Assembly (NCBI GenBank): GCA_002410325.1
Contig: DHRK01000042.1
Span: 11,720 to 75,719, forward strand
Direction of reading: 5' to 3'
From: Syntrophomonas sp. UBA5314
GTDB taxonomy: Bacteria > Bacillota > Syntrophomonadia > Syntrophomonadales > Syntrophomonadaceae
DNA length: 64,000 nt
Positions 17,357 to 26,393 of this stretch are shown here, piece after piece. Position 1 is the stretch's first letter. Every line of letters starts with the position of its first letter. The notes below the pieces were generated by a model. That model worked only from the letters and a program-made list of their open reading frames with translations, did no database searches and was not told where the DNA came from. The position numbers and the translations under genes are program-made.

Positions 17357-18214
17357 CTATCCCAGTTCAAAACTGCTTACCCCGTAAACCCTCTTTAAAT
17401 CAACCTGAGGCAGCTCACCTCGATACATGCGGGCGGTCGAGAACACCGCCTGCATTTTGTATTTCCCGGCCAGTTCCATTGCAGATGGATTGGGCTCCGG
17501 GACATCGAGAAAGACTGGAAGACCGGGTTTGATTCGGCTTACCAGAGCCTGAAAAAGCGCTTCGGCTATATAGTCCTTATCAGCGAATAAAGGACCGATT
17601 TTATAGCCATTGCGGCAGGCTCTTATGACTCCGTAGCCTTCAAGCCGTCCTCTGTTTACGCATCCCAGGGCTGCGCCGTCATGGGGGCATATCCACCGTT
17701 TGAGGAATTCCGTTCGGGGCGCGGGAAACAGCTTATGGTCATAGGCCGACAAATCAGGCAGGGGGATCTGAGATAGTTCAACGATCTCTCCTAATCGCCT
17801 CTCCTCATAATCAGCGCTCATAATCTCAAACCGGACATTGCGATAGGCGGTTGCAAAGCCCGACTTCTGATAGTTTTCCTGCTGGGCGGGCACGCCATCC
17901 AGGCCCACCGTCCGGCTCCCCAAATAGTCCATAGCCCTATTCCACAATTGAATTCCATAGCCCCGGCCCCGGTATTCCGGTTCTACGATGTAAAAACCGA
18001 TAAATCCAAAATGATCGTCATAGCTTACCGCTGAAATAGAGCCGATCGGCCGGCCGGCCAGTTCTCCGATGAAGAAGCCCCGGGGGTCGCTGTGAAAAAA
18101 GCATTCAGCGTCGTTTAGCCCCGGATTCCAGCCCTCGGCCGCCGCCCAATCCACTGCCATATCCAGATCCGGGCGGTTCATAGGGCGGATAACATAGTCG
18201 TTTTTAATCAACAC
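17357..18214 (-). CDS. GNAT acetyltransferase with second C-terminal domain
   Basis: 285 residues. The N-terminal GNAT domain shows GFIGFYIVEPEYRGRGYGIQ, with the R-G-x-G-x-G acetyl-CoA loop near residue 85. The C-terminal ~130 residues (RWICPHDGAALGCVNRG, YKIGPLFADKDYIAEALF) match the second domain common in tandem GNAT proteins of the YitH/DUF1248-like kind. Substrate unknown. GTG 18214 (or TTG 18211) follows GGAGGA. Single gene, convergent with the binding protein at 16500. Confidence 0.82.
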   Translation of the reverse strand: MLIKNDYVIRPMNRPDLDMAVDWAAAEGWNPGLNDAECFFHSDPRGFFIGELAGRPIGSISAVSYDDHFGFIGFYIVEPEYRGRGYGIQLWNRAMDYLGSRTVGLDGVPAQQENYQKSGFATAYRNVRFEIMSADYEERRLGEIVELSQIPLPDLSAYDHKLFPAPRTEFLKRWICPHDGAALGCVNRGRLEGYGVIRACRNGYKIGPLFADKDYIAEALFQALVSRIKPGLPVFLDVPEPNPSAMELAGKYKMQAVFSTARMYRGELPQVDLKRVYGVSSFELG

Positions 18215-18394
18215 TTGGCATTCCTCCCTCTGTTAAAATATCGGAAATAATGTTGGTTATTTTAACGGCCCAGGAGGGATAAGCGAAGCCAAGGGGAAAA
18301 GCGTGTAATTTTTTGACTCGGTTCCTTACTACAGGAAGATATGCCAAATCACGATATTATTTTATAGGTGCTTTATTATGAGGGGGGGAGCGTT

Positions 18395-18976
18395 TTGCGT
18401 GCGCAAAATATAAACGGTTACACCAATAGCAGTGTCAGCCAGAAAAGTACGACTACAGGGACGCAGTCGCAGAGCTTTGCCCAAACCTTGAATAGAGCCA
18501 TCTTTGGCCAATCTTTATTGGGAACCAAGTACGTCAATAAAAACGGTGCGGTCACCCTGGAGGGAATGGAGCGGGAGCTCAGGGAATTGGGCAGTGAATT
18601 TAAAAAGGAACTGAACCGGCATTTAAGGTCGGCGGGCTTAAGCCGCACCGAGCCCTTTGAGCTTGAATTCGCCAGTGATGGCCGGATTCAAGTCCACGGC
18701 CCGCACCCCGACAAAGAACAAATTGAGCAGATGTTTATTGACGATCCCGAGTTTCGCAACCTGGCCGCCCAGGTTTGCGTGCTAAAAGACATCATTGAGA
18801 CCGGCCGGGAGGCTTGCGCTTTTCAACAAGCCTATGCCGCTGATCCGGTCAAGGCCGTCGCTCAATACGGACACCTTTTTTCCGGGCGGCAGGATAGTTA
18901 CACGATTTTATGCCAGCGGGACCTTGGGTGGGATATAACTTTTAAAAAGGCAACCATTTATTCAAGAAGCCGTTAG
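18395..18976 (+). CDS. Hypothetical protein, 193 residues
   Basis: Start at TTG 18395, since AGGGGGGGAG lies just upstream; the GTG at 18368 has no site. A Ser/Thr/Gln-rich N-terminus (NSSVSQKSTTTGTQSQSF) precedes charged helical segments (MERELRELGSEFKKELNRHL) and an alpha-beta C-terminal region. No signal peptide or membrane segment. The low-complexity start followed by helices is reminiscent of flagellar or export-associated proteins, but no family is recognised. Confidence 0.6.
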   Translation: MRAQNINGYTNSSVSQKSTTTGTQSQSFAQTLNRAIFGQSLLGTKYVNKNGAVTLEGMERELRELGSEFKKELNRHLRSAGLSRTEPFELEFASDGRIQVHGPHPDKEQIEQMFIDDPEFRNLAAQVCVLKDIIETGREACAFQQAYAADPVKAVAQYGHLFSGRQDSYTILCQRDLGWDITFKKATIYSRSR

Positions 18977-19177
18977 CCGGTCTATATCCGTATTTTCTAA
19001 GATATTTTTAGCTGAGCCATCACGGACGGCTTTTATCATGGCCCGGCCAACTTTTTTCGGTGGGTACGTGGTGCGGGAAGAAAAGCTTCCCCAAGAGGCA
19101 AAGGGGCGCCATGACCGCATAGGTGCTCTATTGTATTTGATGCCGTGCCTGGGCTGAATATAGGACGGTCTGAACAT
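18962..19177 (-). pseudogene. NAD-dependent epimerase/oxidoreductase relic
   Basis: The C-terminal part of an atypical SDR (YbjT-like epimerase) is visible in pieces. FRPSYIQPRHGIKYNR comes at the start, then in another frame TYAVMAPLCLLGKLFFPHHV, then back in the first frame VGRAMIKAVRDGSAKNILEN. At least two compensating frameshifts and loss of the whole NAD-binding N-terminus make it non-functional. It overlaps the end of the hypothetical gene on the other strand. Confidence 0.6.
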
Positions 19178-19217
19178 ATAGGCAGGTAAAAGCGGAGACG
19201 TTTAGAAAGGTAGCGAA

Positions 19218-19517
19218 ATGCCCAAGATAAGAAGACTATTTGTTGTAATGATATTGTTAAGCGCTGCCCTAACCGGCATGGTCATGGGAGCCCGGTGGAC
19301 CGGCGGCGACTCGGACCCGGGAACTGCTATTGAGTTGGAGAAACCGGCGGCCCAATACACTGCGGTTCAGGCCGGGGCGAAGGAGAAGCCGGCCCAGGAT
19401 TCGGCAAACAGCCGCGACTGGACGCTTTATACAGGAGTGTTAGTTTTGACCGGCCTTTACGTCACCGCCAGGATAACCGGGGTAAAGAAACGGGGAAAAA
19501 AGAACGACTTGGGCTAA
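19218..19517 (+). CDS. Small membrane-anchored protein upstream of two-component genes
   Basis: 99 residues: a hydrophobic N-terminal segment (5-24), a Pro/Ala/Lys-rich middle, a second hydrophobic segment (about 70-87, LYTGVLVLTGLYVTARITG) and a basic tail (KKRGKKND). Probably two membrane passes with an external loop. Lies 70 bases before the response regulator, so it may be a sensor accessory; that is only context. No family recognised. Confidence 0.55.
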   Translation: MPKIRRLFVVMILLSAALTGMVMGARWTGGDSDPGTAIELEKPAAQYTAVQAGAKEKPAQDSANSRDWTLYTGVLVLTGLYVTARITGVKKRGKKNDLG

Positions 19518-19587
19518 AGAAACATGCAGGGTCAAGCATTTGACGTTAAAAACAGGGTAGAGCACCGCCCAGGGGGGGCCTGGCGAA

Positions 19588-20280
19588 GTGGCCAGAGTAT
19601 TGATTGTAGAAGATGACGCAGGGTTGAATAACGGCATTGTCCTGTCTTTGCGGCAGGACAACTTTGATTTTTTTCAGGCTTTCACGGTCAGGGAAGCCCG
19701 GGAACAGCTTCGCGTCCGGACATTTGACCTGGTCATACTGGACCTAAACCTGCCTGACGGAAACGGCTTTGAACTCTGCCGGGATATTCGCAGGACCTCG
19801 TTGATTCCGATCATCATGTTGACTGCCAATGACCTGGAATTGGATATAGTCAGTGGATTGGAATTGGGAGCGGATGATTATATCACCAAACCCTTCAGCC
19901 TGATGGTTCTAAGGGCCAGGGTGTCCGCTCTTCTGCGACGTTCGGGAAACAGTCCGGGATCTGGGCGGATTGAACTGGGTGATTTTATCTTTGACTTCGA
20001 TAATATGGAGTTCTTCAAAAATGGCTGTGCAATCACCTTGAGTAAAACCGAGCAGAAGCTTTTAAAGCTGCTGGTGAACAACCGCGGTACGACCCTGCCC
20101 CGCTCCCTGTTGATGGACCGGGTTTGGAGCGATGGTGCGGAGTATGTTGATGAAAACGCCCTATCGGTAAGCGTCAGCCGTTTGCGGAACAAGCTGGAAG
20201 ACGACCCTTCCCGTCCGGCTTATATTCACACCGTTTATGGAGTAGGCTACCTGTGGGGTGAAAAGAAGGCCCGGGCATGA
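19588..20280 (+). CDS. OmpR/PhoB-family response regulator
   Basis: 230 residues from GTG 19588 (AGGGGGGG upstream). The receiver domain shows VEDDAGL, the phospho-acceptor region VILDLNLPDGNGFEL, and KPFS. The C-terminal winged helix shows VSVSRLRNKLEDDPSRPAYI and VYGVGYLWG. The last four bases overlap the histidine kinase start. The next two genes encode an FtsX-type ABC transporter, the usual arrangement for antimicrobial-peptide sensing systems. Confidence 0.92.
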   Translation: MARVLIVEDDAGLNNGIVLSLRQDNFDFFQAFTVREAREQLRVRTFDLVILDLNLPDGNGFELCRDIRRTSLIPIIMLTANDLELDIVSGLELGADDYITKPFSLMVLRARVSALLRRSGNSPGSGRIELGDFIFDFDNMEFFKNGCAITLSKTEQKLLKLLVNNRGTTLPRSLLMDRVWSDGAEYVDENALSVSVSRLRNKLEDDPSRPAYIHTVYGVGYLWGEKKARA

Positions 20281-21296
20281 AAAGGGCCGGCTTTTCTTTG
20301 ACTGGCATCTACGGTCTTTTTTCGGCTGCATTTTTGACTGCTTCACTGGCTCTGGGGGCCGGATGGTATTATCAATCAGCGTCCCGGACGCTGTTGCTGG
20401 CGCTTTATTTGGCTTTGGTGCTGCTGCTGGCGGCGGCTTTCCTGTGGCAGATCCGGCGTATGGTGGCCAGTACCATCGATCGGATTGATGAAATGCTGGA
20501 TAATGCTATAGCTAATCCGACCGCGGTCCTTTCCTATGATGAAGCCAGGCTTTCCCAGCTGGAAAACCGGCTCTACCGCTTATTGACGGTGTCGTCTGCT
20601 TCGGCCGCGAGCATAGCCGGGGATAGAAACCGGATACAGACCCTGGTTGCCGATATTTCTCATCAGACCAAAACCCCCCTCGCCAACATCCTCCTTTACG
20701 CTCAACTGCTGGAAGAACGGGCGGACTTATCGGATGATAGCCTGAAACTGGCCCGGCAAATAACTTTTCAGTCGGAAAAACTGGGATTCCTGATTCAGGC
20801 CCTGGTTAAGATTTCACGCCTGGAAACCGGAATCATAAGGGTGGCTCCTCAGCCTGCATCGGTGGGGGCGTTATTGCAGCATGGCATTGATGGAATTGCG
20901 GGAAAGGCCCGGGAAAAGGGCGTGGAAATCCGGCTGTCCTGCAGCGAAGAACTGCAGGCGCTTTTTGATCCCAAATGGACGGAAGAGGCCATTGGCAATA
21001 TCCTGGACAATGCAGTGAAGTATACCCCGGGCGGCGGTATTGTATCGATCTCCGCCGCAGCCTATGAAATGTTTACCCGCATCGATATCACCGACACCGG
21101 AATAGGCATAGACGAACAGGAGATAAACCGTATCTTTCAACGCTTTTATCGCTCTTCCCGAGTGGCTCAGGACGAGGGGGGGGGCATCGGGCTGTATCTG
21201 GCCCGGGAGATCATAAGCCTTCAGGGCGGGTATATCAAAGTTAAATCAAAAAGCTTGGACGGTTCGCTGTTCTCCGTATTTTTGCCTCACCTGTGA
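20277..21296 (+). CDS. Sensor histidine kinase
   Basis: 339 residues. Two transmembrane segments close to the N-terminus (about 9-29 and 38-58) have almost no external loop, as in intramembrane-sensing kinases that depend on their ABC transporter. H-box DISHQTKTPLANILLYAQLL, N-box EEAIGNILDNAVKYT, G-boxes DTGIGID and GGGIGLYLAREI. Overlaps the response regulator by four bases (ATGA). Confidence 0.9.
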   Translation: MKRAGFSLTGIYGLFSAAFLTASLALGAGWYYQSASRTLLLALYLALVLLLAAAFLWQIRRMVASTIDRIDEMLDNAIANPTAVLSYDEARLSQLENRLYRLLTVSSASAASIAGDRNRIQTLVADISHQTKTPLANILLYAQLLEERADLSDDSLKLARQITFQSEKLGFLIQALVKISRLETGIIRVAPQPASVGALLQHGIDGIAGKAREKGVEIRLSCSEELQALFDPKWTEEAIGNILDNAVKYTPGGGIVSISAAAYEMFTRIDITDTGIGIDEQEINRIFQRFYRSSRVAQDEGGGIGLYLAREIISLQGGYIKVKSKSLDGSLFSVFLPHL

Positions 21297-21333
21297 AGCA
21301 AGACGGAAAGCCTTCAGCGCATGTGAACAAATC

Positions 21334-21386
21334 TTACCGAACGGTTAGATTTTCGAAAGATGCTGGAAAGAAGCCGGTGTTATAGT
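21334..21386 (+). promoter_or_regulatory. Likely regulated promoter of FtsX-type ABC transporter
   Basis: TATAGT at 21381-21386 can serve as -10, but there is no good -35. A short inverted repeat TTACCG-AA-CGGTTA-like element lies at 21334-21347, where an activator such as the upstream response regulator could bind. Inference only. Confidence 0.3.
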
Positions 21387-21420
21387 ATTCTCAGAACTTT
21401 GGATTAAAGGGGATATTCTC

Positions 21421-22098
21421 GTGATTGTGCTTGAAACCAGCCATCTACGCAAAATTTACGGAAGCGGGCCCAATCTGGTGAAAGCCCTGGACGGGGTGAG
21501 TCTTTCCGTTGCCCACGGAGAATTTGTGGCGGTAGTGGGTACCAGCGGCAGCGGCAAATCAACCCTGCTGCATATGCTGGGGGGCTTGGACCGGCCCACT
21601 TCCGGCCAGGTTTATGTAAACGCCCAGGATCTATTCAGGATGCGCGATAGTGAACTGGCTATATTCCGACGCAGGAATATCGGCTTTGTATTTCAGAACT
21701 ACAACCTGGTGCCGGTCTTGAATGTATATGAAAATATCATCCTCCCTATTGAACTCGACGGGCAGCGGGTGGACCAAGAACATGTGGACCGGATTATCAC
21801 CACCCTGGGTCTGCGGGACAAACTGGCCAATCTGCCCGGCCAACTGAGCGGGGGGCAGCAGCAGCGAGTGGCCATTGCCCGCGCCCTGGCCACCAAACCG
21901 GCCATTGTTCTGGCTGATGAGCCCACCGGGAATCTGGACAGCAAAACCAGCCTGGATGTTCTGGGACTTATCCAACTGAGCAGCCAGCAGTTCCAACAGA
22001 CCATAGTCATGATAACCCACAATGAAGAAATAGCTCAGATGGCGCAACGCTCGATTCGCTTGGAAGACGGCCTTATCCTGGATGGTGAGCGGCCATGA
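21421..22098 (+). CDS. ABC transporter ATP-binding protein (MacB/BceA-type)
   Basis: 225 residues from GTG after AAAGGGG. Walker [11 protein letters not shown]-loop [18 protein letters not shown], signature [15 protein letters not shown], Walker [15 protein letters not shown]-loop MITHNEE. This is the LolD/MacB/BceA class, which works with FtsX-fold permeases. The stop overlaps the permease start. Confidence 0.93.
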   Translation: MIVLETSHLRKIYGSGPNLVKALDGVSLSVAHGEFVAVVGTSGSGKSTLLHMLGGLDRPTSGQVYVNAQDLFRMRDSELAIFRRRNIGFVFQNYNLVPVLNVYENIILPIELDGQRVDQEHVDRIITTLGLRDKLANLPGQLSGGQQQRVAIARALATKPAIVLADEPTGNLDSKTSLDVLGLIQLSSQQFQQTIVMITHNEEIAQMAQRSIRLEDGLILDGERP

Positions 22099-24584
22099 TC
22101 AAAGTCAAGAACCAGGGGGTAATCAGAAAGTTGGCCTGGAGGAGTTTTAAGGCGAACCGGACCCGAAACCTCATCGCCATAATGGCCATAGCCCTTACCA
22201 GTATATTATTTTCCACCTTATTTACCATCAGCAGCGGAATGGTGGAGACCTTCCAAAACGAAACCATGCGTCAAAGCGGTGGCATGGCCCATGCCTCTTT
22301 GAAGTATCTTACTCCCGAACAGTATGAAATAATTAAAAAACATCCGCTCATTGAGGAAATAGGCGAAAATATAGCCGTTGGCGAAGCTGCTAATAAAGAG
22401 TTTTTAAAGCGCCGGGCGGAAATCTGGTATTCCGATGATACGGGCGCCCAATTGGGATTTAATTATCCCACCAGCGGAAGCATGCCTGAAAAAGAAAATG
22501 AGATAGTCTGTGACTCGATAAGCCTGGATCTACTAGCCGTGCCTCACCAGGTCGGACAAAAATTCGTCCTGGAATATACGATTAAAAATGAAAAGCGCTC
22601 CCGGGAAATGATTCTTTCAGGCTTTTATGAAGGCGATCCGGTTGCCCCGGCCGGCACGATCCTGGTTTCCCGTCCGTTTATAGACCGGGAATTGGCCGGT
22701 ATTAAGCCTGCCTACCGTTTGAACAGCGACATAAGCGGAACCATAAGGGCGGACATTGTCTTTAAAAACAGCCTTCATATTGAAGAAAACATCCGGCAGC
22801 TTATTACCGAATCAGGATTCAGCCTGGACCAAAATGACCCCGATTACATTGCCTACGGCGTCAATTGGGCCTACGTCTCGGCCAGCTATGATTGGGATGC
22901 AGATACCGTTGTTCCCATTCTATTGACGGCGGTTTTGATAATCTTTACCGGCTACCTGATCATCTATAACATCTTTCAGATATCGGTTGTCAAGGATACC
23001 CGCTTTTACGGGCTTTTAAAGACGATTGGCACCACCCCCCGCCAGATCAGGGGATTGATCATTCGTCAGGCCCTGCTGCTGTCAGCGGTCGGAATTCCCC
23101 TCGGCCTGCTGATCGGGTGGTTGCTGGGCAATATTTTGCTTCCTTCAATAGTGGCCCTATCGAGCTACCAATCCGCCCGGGCGGGCGCCTCGCCCCACCC
23201 TTTGATCTTCCTGGGAGCCGCCCTATTCGCCCTTTTAACCGTTTTGATAAGCTGCCGTAAACCGGGAAGAACCGCCAGCCGGGTATCGCCGGTGGAAGCG
23301 GTGCGCTATACCGGAATTCCTGACCAACCCCGCCGGGGCGGAAAAAAGACTACCGGCGGAGGAAGGCTCTACAAAATGGCCCTGTCCAATTTGGGGCGAA
23401 GCAAGAAACGCACCCTCATTGTGATCATTTCCATGTCGCTCAGTCTGATCCTGCTCAATACGGTTTTTACCGTTTCCCGGGGCTTTGATATGGATAAATT
23501 TCTGAGCAGGTATGTAGAGACAGATTTCCTGTTAGCCCATGCCAATTATTTCAGCGTGACCCGGGGTTTTCATTCCCCAGAAGATGCCCTCTCGGAACAG
23601 TTTATTTCCGCGGTCGAAGCTAGGGAAGGCTTTGAGGGCGGCGGCCGGCTGTATTACAACCTCGGTAAAAGTCAGATCACTTATCAGGGTTTGGAGCGTT
23701 ATTTGCAGCTATATGGCCTGGAGGATTTGCCCTTTGAGCAGCTCGATATTGTGGAAGGGGAATTGGACCTGGATACATTTAAATCCGGCCAGTATATCAT
23801 AGAAGCAGTAGAAGAAGACGACTATGGCAGAATAAGCTGGGAGACTTCCCGCTGCCAAATCGGGGAAACGGTGTCAATCACTACCCAAACCGGCCGGCAT
23901 GAATACGTGGTGGCGGCCAAATGCCGGATGAAGCGCAGCAATTCGGTTCGCTACAGGTTTAGCTTTAATGGTATCGATAGCTTTCCCTTATACCTGCCGG
24001 CTGCCGAATTCCAAAAAATCGTGCCCGATGCCGCAATCATGAGCTACCAGTTCAACGTTGATGAGGCACATACTCCGGCGGTTGAAGAGTTTGTAAAAGG
24101 GTATACCCAGAGGGTGGAAGCGGCCATGAACTACGAATCCAAAGCGTCCTTTACCGGTCAATTCAATAAGCTGCAGCAAACCCTTTTATTGGTGGGCGGC
24201 GCTATGAGCCTTATCATCGCCCTGATCGGCCTGCTGAATTTCATAAACTCCGTGCTCACCGGCATCATCGCCCGGCGCCAGGAGTTTGCCATGCTGCAGA
24301 GCATCGGCCTGACCGATGGGCAGCTGCGCAGACTGCTGATCTACGAGGGCTTGTATTATGCTCTGGGAACTATGCTGCTATCCTTCTTTTTGGCGATTGG
24401 CTCTTCCTGGTTGATTGTCAAAGGACTGGTCAGCCAGCTCTGGTTTTTCAGCTACCAATTTATCATCAGCCCGTTGCTGGCGGCTTATCCATTCTTGATC
24501 TTGCTGTCGATTATCATTCCCTTTGCCGCCTATTACGGGGTGAACCGGCAGAGCATTGTCGAGCGCCTGCGGGAAGCGGAGTAA
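22095..24584 (+). CDS. FtsX/MacB-type ABC transporter permease
   Basis: 829 residues with a MacB-like N-terminal helix and extracytoplasmic domain, then an FtsX domain (helices about 270-390), a repeat of the same plan (NLGRSKKRTLIVIISMSLSL) and a C-terminal FtsX domain (about 690-810). It is larger than BceB and shows two full periplasmic-type domains, closer to the large permeases linked to peptide-antibiotic resistance or lipoprotein handling. The full unit is sensor kinase, regulator, ATPase and permease. Ligand unknown. Confidence 0.88.
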   Translation: MIKVKNQGVIRKLAWRSFKANRTRNLIAIMAIALTSILFSTLFTISSGMVETFQNETMRQSGGMAHASLKYLTPEQYEIIKKHPLIEEIGENIAVGEAANKEFLKRRAEIWYSDDTGAQLGFNYPTSGSMPEKENEIVCDSISLDLLAVPHQVGQKFVLEYTIKNEKRSREMILSGFYEGDPVAPAGTILVSRPFIDRELAGIKPAYRLNSDISGTIRADIVFKNSLHIEENIRQLITESGFSLDQNDPDYIAYGVNWAYVSASYDWDADTVVPILLTAVLIIFTGYLIIYNIFQISVVKDTRFYGLLKTIGTTPRQIRGLIIRQALLLSAVGIPLGLLIGWLLGNILLPSIVALSSYQSARAGASPHPLIFLGAALFALLTVLISCRKPGRTASRVSPVEAVRYTGIPDQPRRGGKKTTGGGRLYKMALSNLGRSKKRTLIVIISMSLSLILLNTVFTVSRGFDMDKFLSRYVETDFLLAHANYFSVTRGFHSPEDALSEQFISAVEAREGFEGGGRLYYNLGKSQITYQGLERYLQLYGLEDLPFEQLDIVEGELDLDTFKSGQYIIEAVEEDDYGRISWETSRCQIGETVSITTQTGRHEYVVAAKCRMKRSNSVRYRFSFNGIDSFPLYLPAAEFQKIVPDAAIMSYQFNVDEAHTPAVEEFVKGYTQRVEAAMNYESKASFTGQFNKLQQTLLLVGGAMSLIIALIGLLNFINSVLTGIIARRQEFAMLQSIGLTDGQLRRLLIYEGLYYALGTMLLSFFLAIGSSWLIVKGLVSQLWFFSYQFIISPLLAAYPFLILLSIIIPFAAYYGVNRQSIVERLREAE

Positions 24585-24775
24585 AAGGAGTATCATCATC
24601 TGGTTCAATATAGGGGTAAAGCAGCCTGAGGGTCTCGGCCGGACGGGGATGTCAACTGCGGGTATCCGTGTCTTTAATGAGCAGCATTGAAAGCCGGCCG
24701 ATTAAAGGATATTATTGTTAAAAACCTTAAGATGAGTACGGTTCTAGGCAAGGCGGCAATAGTGGAGGTATTTTT

Positions 24776-25669
24776 ATGCAGGCGAAACATCTCGACGGAA
24801 AGACGGCTTCGTCACAAATTAAGACTGAGTTGGCCAGGGTGGTTGAAGAATTGAAATGCAAAGGCATTAATCCCGGCCTGGCTATGGTGATGGTGGGGGC
24901 CAATCCGGCCTCAGCCCTATACGTAAACATGAAGGTGAAGGCCTGCCAGGAACTGGGCATTTGTTCCCGGGTCGTCAAGCTGCCGGAAAGCGCAAGCCGG
25001 CAGGAGCTCATTGAAACGGTAGCCGGACTAAATCGGGATGAAGCTATTGACGGCGTTCTCATTCAACTCCCTTTGCCTGCCCATCTGCAAGATGAAGCTA
25101 TTTTGGAGTCGATCAGCCCGGAAAAGGATGTTGATTGCTTCCACCCCTATAATCAGGGCCGGCTTTTAACCGGCAGGGAGGGCCTTAAACCATGCACCCC
25201 CCTCGGTTGTGTAGCCCTTTTAAAGAGAAACGGAATTGTGCTGGAAGGCAAAAAAAGCGTGATTGTAGGGCGCAGCAATATCGTCGGCAAACCGCTGGCC
25301 CTGATGCTCATGCAAGAAAACGCCACGGTCACCGTCTGTCACTCCAAAACCCGGAACCTGAAAGAGGAAATCAAGCAGGCCGAGCTGTTGGTTATGGCCA
25401 TCGGCCAACCCGAGGCGGTCGGCGGAGATGACCTGAAACGGGGGTGTATTGTAGTCGATGTCGGGCAGCACCGTTTAGCGGATGGCCGAGTTGTCGGGGA
25501 TGTGGATTACAAAAGCGCTCTTTCCAGGGCCTCCTGGATAACTCCCGTGCCGGGGGGAACCGGCCCCATGACGGTGGCGGTTCTGATGTATAATACCCTG
25601 TGGGCCGCGGCCCGGCGCAGAGGTCTGCCTCTGGCATACGGCCTGGATAGTTCTAAGCCCCGCCCCTAG
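24776..25669 (+). CDS. folD: Bifunctional methylene-THF dehydrogenase/cyclohydrolase FolD
   Basis: 297 residues, ATG after GGAGGT. Interconverts 5,10-methylene-, methenyl- and 10-formyl-tetrahydrofolate in one-carbon metabolism. Family motifs are clear: SALYVNMKVKACQELGI with the catalytic Tyr and Lys, DGVLIQLPLPAHL, SPEKDVDCFHPYN, the NADP-binding IVGRSNIVGKPLALML and PVPGGTGPMTVAVLMYNT. Monocistronic, convergent with the next gene (9-base gap). Confidence 0.95.
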   Translation: MQAKHLDGKTASSQIKTELARVVEELKCKGINPGLAMVMVGANPASALYVNMKVKACQELGICSRVVKLPESASRQELIETVAGLNRDEAIDGVLIQLPLPAHLQDEAILESISPEKDVDCFHPYNQGRLLTGREGLKPCTPLGCVALLKRNGIVLEGKKSVIVGRSNIVGKPLALMLMQENATVTVCHSKTRNLKEEIKQAELLVMAIGQPEAVGGDDLKRGCIVVDVGQHRLADGRVVGDVDYKSALSRASWITPVPGGTGPMTVAVLMYNTLWAAARRRGLPLAYGLDSSKPRP

Positions 25670-25678
25670 GCAAGAAAA

Positions 25679-26329
25679 TCAGGAATCCAGGGAATCGGCT
25701 TTTGACAGAAGCTTTTGCAGGGAACGGTCATGAAAACCCGGCAGAGTGATGAGGGCCGTTATTGCTCCAATTAAACACATCAGCATATCCTTTTGACTGT
25801 CCCACACGTCGCCCTGGGAGCCCAGGAAGGCGTCGGCCGCCGTCCCGGTGGCCACGGCCATCCCGAACTCGATCAATTCATAGGCGGCGCTGATAGCCAG
25901 GCAGATGCAGATAATTATAAAAGAGAGCCATTTCCCTCTCGGCAGCGGGGAGGTGCGCAGCAGTACTTCCCTGGCGATGAGGGCTGGTATGAAGCCCTGG
26001 GCAAAATGCCCTACCCGGTCGTAGTGGTTGCGGCTCAAATCAAAAGTGTCCCGCAGCCAGTTGAACAGAGGTACTTCCGCATAGGTGTAATGGCCGCCGA
26101 TCATAAGAATAATCGCGTGTATGGCGATTAAAACATACAGCAGATCGCTCAAAGGAAACCTTTTATACGTGATAAACAGAACCAGCATGTAGAGCAGAGC
26201 CGGCGCCACTTCCAAAAACCATGTGAAGCGGTCGTGGGGGCCGATTCCGGACCAGGTGAGAACCCCCAGCACGATGGCCAGCAATGCCAGATGCAGCTGA
26301 CGGTTATTCAAAAACCCTCGTCCTTTCAT
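25679..26329 (-). CDS. DUF2238/YjdF-like inner membrane protein
   Basis: 216 residues with about six transmembrane segments. Conserved loop features of the family are visible: YDRVGHFAQGFIPALIAREV, AYELIEFGMAVATG and DAFLGSQGDVWDSQKDMLM. Function is unknown in the family; acidic and histidine residues at membrane edges hint at metal or proton binding. Single gene. Confidence 0.82.
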   Translation of the reverse strand: MKGRGFLNNRQLHLALLAIVLGVLTWSGIGPHDRFTWFLEVAPALLYMLVLFITYKRFPLSDLLYVLIAIHAIILMIGGHYTYAEVPLFNWLRDTFDLSRNHYDRVGHFAQGFIPALIAREVLLRTSPLPRGKWLSFIIICICLAISAAYELIEFGMAVATGTAADAFLGSQGDVWDSQKDMLMCLIGAITALITLPGFHDRSLQKLLSKADSLDS

Positions 26330-26393
26330 TTAAAGCTGTTGCTATTTTCGATGTTTCATGTCCTACTCTTTAATTTACTACAATTAGTTGCTT

